64,000 nt of DNA from Neptuniibacter halophilus (GTDB lineage Bacteria > Pseudomonadota > Gammaproteobacteria > Pseudomonadales > Balneatricaceae), in contig NZ_AP027292.1 of the NCBI RefSeq assembly GCF_030295765.1, forward strand, positions 1,488,001 to 1,552,000, written 5' to 3'. The translations under genes were made by a program, and so were the position numbers. Shown in pieces: positions 26,834 through 34,947 of the stretch; position 1 is the stretch's first letter; each line of letters begins with the position of its first letter. Under the pieces are notes generated by a model. The model worked only from the letters and a program-made list of their open reading frames with translations. It searched no databases and was not told the origin of the DNA.

Positions 26834-28234
26834 TCAGCGCAGCCCGGTTTTGAGACCATGTTTGCGTAGCCTGCGAAACACGGTCGGCTGGCTCAGGCCC
26901 AGAGATTCCGCCAACTGATAGGTGGTATCACACTGCTTAAGTGCTTCCTCCAGCAACTGCTTTTCGTAGGCGTCCAATGCCTCATTCAGGCTTCGCCCGG
27001 ACAGACCTGCCGCCGGCACCACGACCGGCGCCACCGGGGCAGGCATGGGCTCAGCACCGGCCTGAGCATAAACCGGTAACTCGCACTGAATCAGATTGCC
27101 CGGGCTGGCCACGTAGAAGCGCTCCAGCAGATTCTCCAGTTCACGCACATTACCTTGCCAGGGATACTGAACCAGTTGCTGCCGGGCCTGCTCATCCAGC
27201 ACTTTATCCTGCTGATAGCGCTGATTCAGACGCACCAGCACATGATCCAGCAACACCGGGATATCCTCGGGTCGTTCGCGCAGCGCCGGAATCATCACCG
27301 GCATCACATTCAGCCGGTAATACAGATCCAACCGAAACTCTCCGGCGACGACCTGATCATGCAGATTCTGGTTGGTCGCACTGACCAGACGAAAATCGAT
27401 ATTGGTAGACGTGGTGCTGCCGATTCGGGTCACGACTCCGTCCTGCAGAACTTTCAGCAGTTTCGCCTGCATCGCCAGCGGCAGCTCCCCTACTTCATCA
27501 AGGAACAGGGTGCCCCCATCTGCCTGCTCAATCAGGCCCGGTTTACCCTGCCGTGAGGCACCGGTGAAGGAGCCGGGCGCATAACCAAACATCTCCGACT
27601 CAAACAGACTCTCCGGAATCGCACTGCAGTTTACTTCGATAAAAGGGGCTGCCGCGCGCGGACTGAGGCGATGACAGAGCTGAGCAATGGCCGTTTTGCC
27701 CACCCCGGATTCCCCCAGCAGCAGCAAACTGGCATCGGTCGGGGCTACCCGCTGCAACAGTTCATAGATCTCTTTTAAGGCCTGACTTTTAAAGCAGAGT
27801 TCATCTACCTGTACCGTTTCACCCGCAGGATAACCACGCCGGGCCAGCTTCTGTTGCAGCAACTCATACTCCTGCTGCAGCAGTTGCAGATCGGTCAGAT
27901 CCTGCGAGAAGCTGATCACACGAACCAGTTGTTCCTGCTCATCAAACACCGGAAAACCTTCCGCCATGACCGTGCGCCCGGTACGGGTCGCCTGCATCAG
28001 TTGCACGGGTTTACGCTGTTGCAGTACCTGCGCGGTTACCGAAGGCTTAAGTACCCCTTCCTGCTCCAGCTCATAGATCGATGCACCGAGCATCTGCTCC
28101 AGCGAGCGACCATAAATCTGGGCACAATTACTCCCCGCCTGCAGGATCACACCGTTGCCATCGGCAATCATGATGTTGTCGCGGGACTTCTCCAGCACCA
28201 GCTCCAACGCTCTTTCGCTAATTGATCGATTCAC
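26834..28234 (-). CDS. PAS-domain sigma-54-dependent transcriptional activator
   Basis: This 466-residue enhancer-binding protein has a PAS domain at about residues 12-125, an AAA+ core with Walker A 'GESGVGKT' and Walker B 'GGTLFLDEV', and a C-terminal helix-turn-helix of the TyrR/Fis kind ('TTYQLAESLGLSQPTVFRRL'). The sigma-54 contact loop reads GSFTGA at 221-226, where GAFTGA is usual. The start is GTG after AGGGGC. It diverges from the guanidinobutyrase operon, which has a -24/-12 promoter, so it very likely activates that operon in response to a small ligand bound by the PAS domain. Its stop lies within 5 bp of the MerR-family stop. Confidence 0.92.
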   Translation of the reverse strand: MNRSISERALELVLEKSRDNIMIADGNGVILQAGSNCAQIYGRSLEQMLGASIYELEQEGVLKPSVTAQVLQQRKPVQLMQATRTGRTVMAEGFPVFDEQEQLVRVISFSQDLTDLQLLQQEYELLQQKLARRGYPAGETVQVDELCFKSQALKEIYELLQRVAPTDASLLLLGESGVGKTAIAQLCHRLSPRAAAPFIEVNCSAIPESLFESEMFGYAPGSFTGASRQGKPGLIEQADGGTLFLDEVGELPLAMQAKLLKVLQDGVVTRIGSTTSTNIDFRLVSATNQNLHDQVVAGEFRLDLYYRLNVMPVMIPALRERPEDIPVLLDHVLVRLNQRYQQDKVLDEQARQQLVQYPWQGNVRELENLLERFYVASPGNLIQCELPVYAQAGAEPMPAPVAPVVVPAAGLSGRSLNEALDAYEKQLLEEALKQCDTTYQLAESLGLSQPTVFRRLRKHGLKTGLR

Positions 28235-28268
28235 CTGCCCCTGACCTCTTGCCGCCGCATACTATCAA

Positions 28269-28327
28269 AAATGAATCATAATTCATTTAAGAATCAAATC
28301 CCAGCACACCGCAATTCAATAATGAAT
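28269..28327 (+). promoter_or_regulatory. Candidate enhancer dyads for the sigma-54 activator
   Basis: A perfect dyad AAATGAAT-CATA-ATTCATTT lies at 28269-28288. A second, ATTCA-ATAA-TGAAT, lies at 28314-28327. Both use ATTCA/TGAAT half-sites, and their centres are 42 bp apart, four helical turns. They lie 40-100 bp upstream of the -24 element, where enhancer-binding proteins usually bind. Confidence 0.5.
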
Positions 28328-28337
28328 CAAAAGATTA
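28325..28337 (+). promoter_or_regulatory. Consensus IHF site
   Basis: AATCAAAAGATTA matches WATCAANNNNTTR at every fixed position. It lies between the upstream dyad and the -24/-12 promoter, where IHF bends DNA at sigma-54 promoters. Confidence 0.5.
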
Positions 28338-28367
28338 CAACTTATTGAAAAACAATAAAAAATAAAA

Positions 28368-28384
28368 TTGGCACAGTTCTGGCT
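28368..28384 (+). promoter_or_regulatory. Sigma-54 promoter of the guanidino operon
   Basis: TTGGCACAGTTCTGGCT holds the invariant GG (28370-28371) and GC (28382-28383) with exactly ten bases between. The -24 half TTGGCAC is a perfect match; the -12 half is TGGCT rather than TTGCT. The ATG lies about 40 bp downstream. Confidence 0.8.
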
Positions 28385-28424
28385 AAAACTCCTTATGACA
28401 AGAAATTCACATAAGGATAACGCC

Positions 28425-29381
28425 ATGTCTGAACGCCGTTTTAACCAGCCCCTGGGGGGCAACGAGATGCCACGCTTCGGCGGCCCGGCCACGTTTATGC
28501 GCCTACCTACCGCCGAACCCTCAGCCGATCTGGATGCGGCGTTTATCGGGGTCCCCTTTGATATAGGCACCTCCAACCGCCCGGGAGCACGTCTGGCTCC
28601 CCGTCAGATGCGTGATGAATCGCGGATGCTGCGCCCTTTCAATGTATCTACCGGTGCCGATCCGTTTAACAGCATTCAGGTGGCCGACATCGGTGATGTG
28701 CCCATCAATACCTTTAATCTGCAGGACAGTATCCGGATTATCGAAGCGTTCTACGACAAGGTGCTGGAACATAACATCGCCCCTCTGACGCTGGGCGGCG
28801 ACCACACCATCGCCCTGCCGATCCTGCGCGCACTGAAAAAGAAACACGGCCCGGTTGGCCTGATTCACGTCGATGCTCACGCCGATATCAATGACCACAT
28901 GTTTGGCGAAAAAATCGCCCACGGCACGCCGTTCCGCCGTGCAGTAGAAGAAGGCCTGCTGGACTGCGACCGTGTGGTTCAGATCGGCCTGCGTGGCACC
29001 GGCTACTCCATCGACGAGTACGACTGGTCCCGTGATCAGGGCTTCCGCGTCGTCACGGCCGAGGAGTGCTGGCACAAATCTCTGGAACCCCTGATGGCCG
29101 AAGTGCGTGAAAAAGTCGGCGGCGGTCCGGTTCATATCAGCTTTGACATTGACGGCCTCGACCCGGCCTATGCCCCGGGCACCGGCACTGCCGAAGTCGG
29201 CGGTCTGACCACGCCACAGGCACTGGAGATCATCCGTGGCTGTCGCGGTCTGGATATCGTCGGTGGCGATCTGGTGGAAGTCTCTCCGCCTTACGACAAC
29301 AGCGGCAACACCGCCCTGCTTGGCGCCAACCTGCTCTACGAAATGCTCTGTGTTCTGCCTGGCGTGAACTACCAGGGCTAA
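28425..29381 (+). CDS. gbuA: Guanidinobutyrase (agmatinase/ureohydrolase family)
   Basis: This 318-residue manganese ureohydrolase is predicted to split 4-guanidinobutyrate into GABA and urea. All metal ligands are in place: H127 in 'GGDHT', D150, H152 and D154 in 'DAHAD', and D241 and D243 in 'DIDGLDP'. The N-terminal 'MPRFGG' and 'DIGTSNRPGARLAPRQMR' wording is that of guanidinobutyrases rather than SpeB. I chose the ATG at 28425, which follows AAGGA; an earlier in-frame start would lie in the promoter. The downstream decarboxylase and aldehyde dehydrogenase would produce its substrate, which favours guanidinobutyrase over agmatinase or guanidinopropionase. Confidence 0.85.
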   Translation: MSERRFNQPLGGNEMPRFGGPATFMRLPTAEPSADLDAAFIGVPFDIGTSNRPGARLAPRQMRDESRMLRPFNVSTGADPFNSIQVADIGDVPINTFNLQDSIRIIEAFYDKVLEHNIAPLTLGGDHTIALPILRALKKKHGPVGLIHVDAHADINDHMFGEKIAHGTPFRRAVEEGLLDCDRVVQIGLRGTGYSIDEYDWSRDQGFRVVTAEECWHKSLEPLMAEVREKVGGGPVHISFDIDGLDPAYAPGTGTAEVGGLTTPQALEIIRGCRGLDIVGGDLVEVSPPYDNSGNTALLGANLLYEMLCVLPGVNYQG

Positions 29382-29461
29382 CTTTTTTCGGGCCCGTTAG
29401 CTGTCAGTGCATACGGCCGGGCCCGGTTATGCCAAAATAACTACAAGACGAAGGTTAAACC

Positions 29462-30868
29462 ATGAATCAACATCTTGATCAAACGGAAGCAGAGAGCGTA
29501 CTGCTGACCGACAAGGATGAAACGCACCGCAAGCACAGCCTCTCCACCTACCTGAAGTTCATCATCCCCTCTGTGGTCGGGGTGCTGTTCTTTCTGACAC
29601 CGGTCATGGTGGATGGCAAAGTCACTATCGGCATGGGCGTGCTCGCTGACGAACTGAAGGCCCTGACCAAGGACTACCTGCCTGCGTTTGCTACGTCCCT
29701 GCTGGTGCTGTCAGCACTGGTCTCACTCTATGCTGCACTGCTGAAACCCCGCTGGGCCAGTAAAGACAGCACACTAGTTGAAGTGTTCACGCCTAAAGGC
29801 CTGTGGCTGGCCCTGCGGGTCATTGGCGCTGCGTTTGCAGCCATGACTCTGTTCGAGGTGGGCCCGGAGTGGGTATGGAACCGCAACACCGGCGGCGTAA
29901 TGCTGCTGGATCTGGCACCGGTCCTGATCACCTTTTTCTTCTTTGCTGCGATTCTCCTGCCGTTTCTGGTGGACTTCGGTTTTATGGAGTTTATCGGCAC
30001 GCTGGTGCGGAATATTTTCCAGAAGGTCTTCCGTCTGCCGGGCCGCTCCTCCATCGATGCGGTCGCCTCCTGGCTGGGTTCCGGTACCGTTGGGGTACTG
30101 ATTACCACGCAGCAGTATGAGCAGGGCTTCTACTCTCAGCGTGAAGCATCCGTCATCGCGACTAACTTCTCCATCGCATCGATCGCCTTCAGCCTGCTGA
30201 TCAGCAGCTTTATCGGTCTCGATCACCTGTTTATCCCCTTCTACCTCACCGTGGTTGTAGCCGGTCTGATCGCAGCCGTGATCACCCCGCGTCTGCCGCC
30301 GTTGAGCTGGAAAAAAGATGAGTACAGCAGCCGCGGAAAACAGATTAAAGAAGTGGTGCCAAACGGACACTCCCTGTTCTCATGGGGACTGGAACAGGCA
30401 CTGCGCCGTGCCGCCAACGCGCCGGGTGCAGCAGCACTGGGCCGAAGCTGCCTGCTGAATGTCACTGATATCTGGTTTGGTCTGCTGCCTCTGGTGATGG
30501 CGATCGGTACGGTTTCGCTGGCGCTGACTGAGTTTACTCCGGTCTTCACCTGGCTCTCATACCCGTTTATCCCGCTGCTGGAACTGCTGCGCCTGCCAGA
30601 GGCAACCGCTGCAGCTCCTGCGATGCTGGTTGGCTTTGCCGACATGTTCCTGCCGGCGGTATTGGGTAAAGGTATCGAGAGCGAGCTGACCCGATTCGTA
30701 GTTGCCTGTGTCTCACTGACCCAACTGATCTATATGTCTGAAGTGGGCGTACTGCTGCTGAAATCCAAGATCCCGCTGAACCTGCTGGAACTGTTTATCA
30801 TCTTCATCCTGCGCACCCTGATCACCCTGCCGATTATTGCGCTGATCGCCCACACACTGGTGTTCTGA
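29462..30868 (+). CDS. YjiH-type membrane transporter with nucleoside-recognition (gate) domain
   Basis: This 468-residue inner-membrane protein has about ten hydrophobic helices. It belongs to the YjiH/gate-domain family ('GSGTVGVLITTQQYEQGFYSQREASVIATNFSIAS' region near 210-245, and a second conserved block 'TAAAPAMLVGFADMFLPA' near 380). Members of this family have few proven substrates. It is the second gene of the guanidino operon, with GAAGG before the ATG. It is therefore a good candidate importer of 4-guanidinobutyrate, 2-ketoarginine or a related guanidino compound. That is an inference from position. Confidence 0.75.
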   Translation: MNQHLDQTEAESVLLTDKDETHRKHSLSTYLKFIIPSVVGVLFFLTPVMVDGKVTIGMGVLADELKALTKDYLPAFATSLLVLSALVSLYAALLKPRWASKDSTLVEVFTPKGLWLALRVIGAAFAAMTLFEVGPEWVWNRNTGGVMLLDLAPVLITFFFFAAILLPFLVDFGFMEFIGTLVRNIFQKVFRLPGRSSIDAVASWLGSGTVGVLITTQQYEQGFYSQREASVIATNFSIASIAFSLLISSFIGLDHLFIPFYLTVVVAGLIAAVITPRLPPLSWKKDEYSSRGKQIKEVVPNGHSLFSWGLEQALRRAANAPGAAALGRSCLLNVTDIWFGLLPLVMAIGTVSLALTEFTPVFTWLSYPFIPLLELLRLPEATAAAPAMLVGFADMFLPAVLGKGIESELTRFVVACVSLTQLIYMSEVGVLLLKSKIPLNLLELFIIFILRTLITLPIIALIAHTLVF

Positions 30869-30886
30869 TCTGACAGAGCAACCCCA

Positions 30887-30914
30887 GACGCCGCTCCGGG
30901 TTCCGGGCGGCGTC
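30887..30914 (+). other. Intercistronic hairpin before the decarboxylase gene
   Basis: GACGCCGC and GCGGCGTC flank a 12-nt loop in the 79-bp gap between the transporter and decarboxylase genes. No T-run follows, so it more likely stabilises or processes the message than ends it. Confidence 0.5.
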
Positions 30915-30947
30915 AGTCTTAAACCCGACTTTATTCAGGAGATAACC

Positions 30948-32564
30948 ATGACCACTTGCGGAGAGGTTCTGGTAGAACTGCTGGAAGCCTATGGCATCAA
31001 TACTGTTTTCGGTATTCCCGGCGTACACACCGTAGAACTGTACCGGGGCCTGCCGAACACCCAGATACAACACATCACCCCCCGGCATGAACAGGGGGCC
31101 GGATTTATGGCCGATGGCTACGCCCGTGTCACCGGCCAGCCCGGCGTCTGCTTTATTATCACCGGTCCGGGCATGACCAATATCGCCACCGCCATGGGTC
31201 AGGCCTATGCGGATTCGATCCCTATGCTGGTGATCTCCAGCGTCAATCATCGCTGTGAACTGGGCATGGGCGATGGCCGCCTGCATGAGCTGCCCGGTCA
31301 GCGCGAGATGATCAGCGGAGTCTCCGCATTCAACCATACCCTGATGCGTCCGGATGAGCTGCCTGCGGTACTGGCACGCGCATTTGCGGTCTTTAACAGC
31401 GCCCGACCACGCCCGGTACATATTGAGATTCCGCTGGATGTAATCACCGCTCCCGCGGATCACCTCAGCCGTAAACCCGCAGCTCTGCCGCACCGTCCGG
31501 GCCCGTCCCCTGCAGCCATCGAACAGGCTGCAGAGCGTCTGCGCCAGGCAACTTCGCCGGTAGTCCTGCTCGGCGGTGGCTGCACGGATGCAGCACAACC
31601 GGCACAGCAACTGGTTGAAGCACTGAATGCACCGACCCTGCTGACCATCAACGCCAAAGGCGTACTGCCGCCGAACCACCCCCTGAGTCTGGGTTCCAAT
31701 CAATCTCTGGAACCGGTCCGGGAGATGGTGAAACAGGCAGATCTGGTACTGGCGGTTGGCACAGAGCTGGGCGAAACCGACTATGACGTGGTTTTTGATG
31801 GCGGCTTCGCAATTAATGGTGAACTGATCCGGATCGATCTGGATGCCGAGCAGCTCAACCGCAATTTCCCGGCCGATCTGGCGATTCTCAGTGATGCCGG
31901 ACTGGCACTGGAAGCCCTCGCACAGACGCTGCAACACACACCTGTGGATAACCAAACCGATGGCCCGGCACGGGTTGCAGCGGTTCAGGCAGAACTGGAT
32001 CAGCAGTGGCCAGCCGAATGGAGCGCTCAGCAGCAGGTTCTGAAAACCGTGCAGGAGAGCCTCCCCGGCGTGATTATCGCCGGCGATTCCACGCAACCGG
32101 TTTACTCCGGTAACCATCTGTATCAGGCCACGGCGCCGCGTAGCTGGTTTAACTCCTCTACCGGCTACGGCACGCTCGGTTACGGTCTGCCCGCGGCCAT
32201 CGGCGCCAAACTGGCAGCACCGCAACAGCCTGTTGTCGCCCTGATTGGTGACGGCGGCATCCAGTTCACGTTGCCGGAGCTGGCCTCGGCCGTAGAAGCC
32301 GGGGCACCGATTATCATTCTGCTGTGGAACAACAGCGGCTATGGCGAGATCAAGCACTACATGGAGCGTCGGGATATACCGACCATCGGCGTGGATATCT
32401 ACACCCCGGATTTCCAGACCATCGCCCGCGGTTTCGGTTGCCACAGCGAAACTGCCGAAAGTTTCAGCCAACTGGCCGAACTGCTGCAACAGGCCGCACG
32501 AAGCGACCGACCTACCCTGATCGAAGTGCGTGAAGACGCCGCGTTTCTGCAAGCCGAAGCCTGA
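30948..32564 (+). CDS. aruI: 2-ketoarginine (5-guanidino-2-oxopentanoate) decarboxylase, AruI-like
   Basis: This 538-residue thiamine-diphosphate enzyme of the acetolactate-synthase superfamily is predicted to decarboxylate 2-ketoarginine to 4-guanidinobutyraldehyde. The catalytic Glu is E48 in 'TPRHEQGAGFMADGYAR'. The cofactor motif starts with GDGG at about 434 and ends in 'LLWNNSGYGEI'. Overall wording ('FGIPGVHTVELYRGLP') matches proteins annotated AruI in pseudomonads. A GGAG ribosome site precedes the ATG. The neighbouring aldehyde dehydrogenase and guanidinobutyrase are the next two steps of the arginine transaminase route. The arginine transaminase itself is not in the window. Confidence 0.82.
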   Translation: MTTCGEVLVELLEAYGINTVFGIPGVHTVELYRGLPNTQIQHITPRHEQGAGFMADGYARVTGQPGVCFIITGPGMTNIATAMGQAYADSIPMLVISSVNHRCELGMGDGRLHELPGQREMISGVSAFNHTLMRPDELPAVLARAFAVFNSARPRPVHIEIPLDVITAPADHLSRKPAALPHRPGPSPAAIEQAAERLRQATSPVVLLGGGCTDAAQPAQQLVEALNAPTLLTINAKGVLPPNHPLSLGSNQSLEPVREMVKQADLVLAVGTELGETDYDVVFDGGFAINGELIRIDLDAEQLNRNFPADLAILSDAGLALEALAQTLQHTPVDNQTDGPARVAAVQAELDQQWPAEWSAQQQVLKTVQESLPGVIIAGDSTQPVYSGNHLYQATAPRSWFNSSTGYGTLGYGLPAAIGAKLAAPQQPVVALIGDGGIQFTLPELASAVEAGAPIIILLWNNSGYGEIKHYMERRDIPTIGVDIYTPDFQTIARGFGCHSETAESFSQLAELLQQAARSDRPTLIEVREDAAFLQAEA

Positions 32565-32580
32565 GAACGGAGTAAACAGA

Positions 32581-34032
32581 ATGGAGATTCAACCTAACCA
32601 TCAGTTGTTTATCGACGGCGAGTGGGTAGCAGCAGAACAGGCCAACCACCTCGAAGTGATAAACCCGGCTACCGAGCAGGTGATAGCCCATGTGGCTGCG
32701 GCTTCCTCAGCCGAGGTGGATCGTGCGGTCTGCGCAGCACGCAACGCTTTTGGCCAGTGGTGTAACACTAGTGGCCGGCAGCGTGCGGAGTATCTGCGTG
32801 CAATTGCCCGCCAGATCGAACTGCGCGCAGCAGAACTGGCGGCCCTGTCCAGCCTGAATAACGGCAAGCCGCTGTTTGAGGCGGAGATCGATATCGCGGA
32901 TGCGATCGCTTGCTGGGATTACTACGCCGATCAGGCAGAGCTGCTGGATACCCGGCAGAACAGCCCGGTAGCACTGGCGGCTACCGATTACCAGTCACAG
33001 ACCCGCCTCGAACCCGCCGGCGTTGCCGCGCTGATCGTGCCCTGGAACTTCCCGTTTGTGACCACCGCCTGGAAGGTGGCGCCTGCGCTCGCCGCCGGTT
33101 GCTGCGTAGTGCTCAAACCATCGGAGATCACGCCACTGCTGGAGCTTGAGCTGGGCGTAATCGCACAGCAGGTTGGCCTGCCAGCCGGGGTGATCAATAT
33201 TATCTGCGGCGACGGCATCAACGTTGGTGCACCGCTGACCAGCCATCCGGGTGTGGATAAGATCTCCTTCACCGGCAGCAATGCCGTAGGCGAAAAAGTG
33301 ATGCAGAGCGCCGCCACCCAGATGAAAAGTGTCAGTCTGGAACTGGGCGGTAAATCACCGATGCTGGTGTTTGAAGATGCCGACATAGATGCCGCGGTTG
33401 AGTGGATCATGGGCGGTATCTTCTACAACTGCGGCCAGATGTGTTCTGCCACCTCGCGCCTGCTGGTCGCTGAGTCGATTGCGCAGCCTCTGCTGCAGCG
33501 CCTGAAACAGGCCACTGAGGCACTGCAACTGGGCGGTGCTTTTGATGAAGGCGTACAGATGGGCCCACTGACCAGTAAAACCCAGTATCAACGAGTGCTC
33601 GAATACATTCAGCAGGGCCGCGACAGTGGGCTGCAACTGCTGACCGGCGGAAATCCCGCCGAGGGCTTTGCACAGGGTTATTTTATCGAACCCACCATCT
33701 TTACCGACGTCCCTGCCGACCATCCATTATGGCGTGAAGAGATCTTTGGTCCGGTACTTTGTGTGCGCAGTTTCAGCACGGAAGAGGAAGCGATTGAGCT
33801 GGCCAATGACAGCGAATTTGGTCTTGCAGCAGGCATAATCAGCGCCGATCCGTCACGGGCGCAGCGGGTGGCTGAACAGCTTCAGGCCGGACATATCTGG
33901 ATTAACAGCCTGCAGGTGGTGTTTGCCGAAACCTCCTGGGGTGGCTTCAAGCGTAGCGGAATCGGCCGGGAACTGGGGCCCTGGGGGATGAGTGCTTATC
34001 TGGAGGTTAAGCACATTACCCAACCAACCTGA
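32581..34032 (+). CDS. Aldehyde dehydrogenase, probably for 4-guanidinobutyraldehyde
   Basis: This 483-residue NAD(P)-dependent dehydrogenase has the catalytic Cys C288 in 'CGQMCSATSR' and the general base E254 in 'LELGGKSP'. The cofactor motif 'FTGSNAVGE' and 'PWNFPFVTTAWKVAPALAAG' are intact. It resembles betaine- and aminobutyraldehyde dehydrogenases. It is the last gene of the guanidino operon, where it would oxidise 4-guanidinobutyraldehyde to 4-guanidinobutyrate, the role of KauB in Pseudomonas. I chose the ATG at 32581, 16 bp past the previous stop and preceded by CGGAG, over a start that overlaps the decarboxylase gene. Confidence 0.85.
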   Translation: MEIQPNHQLFIDGEWVAAEQANHLEVINPATEQVIAHVAAASSAEVDRAVCAARNAFGQWCNTSGRQRAEYLRAIARQIELRAAELAALSSLNNGKPLFEAEIDIADAIACWDYYADQAELLDTRQNSPVALAATDYQSQTRLEPAGVAALIVPWNFPFVTTAWKVAPALAAGCCVVLKPSEITPLLELELGVIAQQVGLPAGVINIICGDGINVGAPLTSHPGVDKISFTGSNAVGEKVMQSAATQMKSVSLELGGKSPMLVFEDADIDAAVEWIMGGIFYNCGQMCSATSRLLVAESIAQPLLQRLKQATEALQLGGAFDEGVQMGPLTSKTQYQRVLEYIQQGRDSGLQLLTGGNPAEGFAQGYFIEPTIFTDVPADHPLWREEIFGPVLCVRSFSTEEEAIELANDSEFGLAAGIISADPSRAQRVAEQLQAGHIWINSLQVVFAETSWGGFKRSGIGRELGPWGMSAYLEVKHITQPT

Positions 34033-34075
34033 GCATTCTGATTGTTATACAGCACCATCCGGAGTCTGTATCTTT

Positions 34076-34104
34076 GCCCCGCACCGCAGGTGCGGGGCTT
34101 TTTT
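34076..34104 (+). terminator. Intrinsic terminator of the guanidino operon
   Basis: GCCCCGCACC and GGTGCGGGGC flank a 3-nt loop and are followed by six T. It also lies at the 3' end of the convergent rpiA. Confidence 0.92.
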
Positions 34105-34117
34105 GCCTCAGAGAGGA

Positions 34118-34789
34118 TCAGAGGGTGATGGTTTCCACGCCTTCAGGCGTACCCATCAGCACTACATCGGCACCGCGGTTGGCAAACAGGCCGTTAGTGA
34201 CCACGCCAACAATATTATTGATCTGCTTTTCCAGCTCTTTCGGGCGCATGATCTCCAGATCGTGCAGGTCCAGAATCAGGTTACCGTTATCGGTGACAAA
34301 ACCCTCACGCCATGCCGGCATACAATCCAGTTTTACCAGTTCGCGGGCCACCTGAGAGCGGGCCATAGGGATCACCTCAACCGGCAACGGGAAGCCCCCG
34401 AGAATGTCGACTTTTTTACTGCTGTCGACGATACAGACAAACTCTTTTGCCACCGCCGCAACGATCTTCTCACGGGTCAGGGCACCGCCGCCCCCTTTCA
34501 CCAGATTCAGACCGGAATCGAACTCATCAGCACCGTCCACATACACCTCCATGGAGGCTACATTGTTCAGATCATAAACCGGGATGCCGTGGCTCTTCAG
34601 ACGTTCTGCTGTCGCTTCAGAACTGGCGACTGCGCCATCAAACAGGTGCTTGATCTCCGCCAGTGCATCGATAAAGAAATTGGCGGTAGAGCCGGTACCT
34701 ACACCAACAATACTCTCTTCGTTCAGTTTAGGTTTGATGTACTCCACAGCAGCGTCGGCTACTGCTTTTTTCATCTCGTCCTGGGTCAT
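34118..34789 (-). CDS. rpiA: Ribose-5-phosphate isomerase A
   Basis: RpiA interconverts ribose 5-phosphate and ribulose 5-phosphate in the pentose phosphate pathway. From the chosen ATG it is 223 residues, close to E. coli RpiA (219). It carries '[16 protein letters not shown]' at the N terminus, 'DGADEFD' and '[12 protein letters not shown]'. An AGGTG ribosome site precedes this start, and a longer frame upstream lacks family similarity. It is divergent from ilvA, an arrangement seen in many gammaproteobacteria. Confidence 0.96.
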   Translation of the reverse strand: MTQDEMKKAVADAAVEYIKPKLNEESIVGVGTGSTANFFIDALAEIKHLFDGAVASSEATAERLKSHGIPVYDLNNVASMEVYVDGADEFDSGLNLVKGGGGALTREKIVAAVAKEFVCIVDSSKKVDILGGFPLPVEVIPMARSQVARELVKLDCMPAWREGFVTDNGNLILDLHDLEIMRPKELEKQINNIVGVVTNGLFANRGADVVLMGTPEGVETITL

Positions 34790-34947
34790 GATAGGCACCT
34801 GTAGGTTGCGGGTTGGCGAGGTTCGCCATGAATGGGTCAATTTGCGCAAATTATACGCAGCTTTTGCCCCCTGTTGTAGACGTAACAGGGGGTTTGGCTT
34901 TACCATTTCCGGCCAACTTTTATTCAGACGAAATGCAGGCGATTCAG

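Noticed and set aside
28425..29381. Agmatinase SpeB
   Set aside because: The N-terminal motif and the AruI-like and aldehyde dehydrogenase neighbours favour guanidinobutyrase; no arginine decarboxylase is present.
30834..32552. A 572-codon open frame on the minus strand
   Set aside because: It is fully antisense to the decarboxylase gene, which has all family motifs and a good ribosome site. The antisense product is rich in Cys, Arg and Gln with no recognisable domain.
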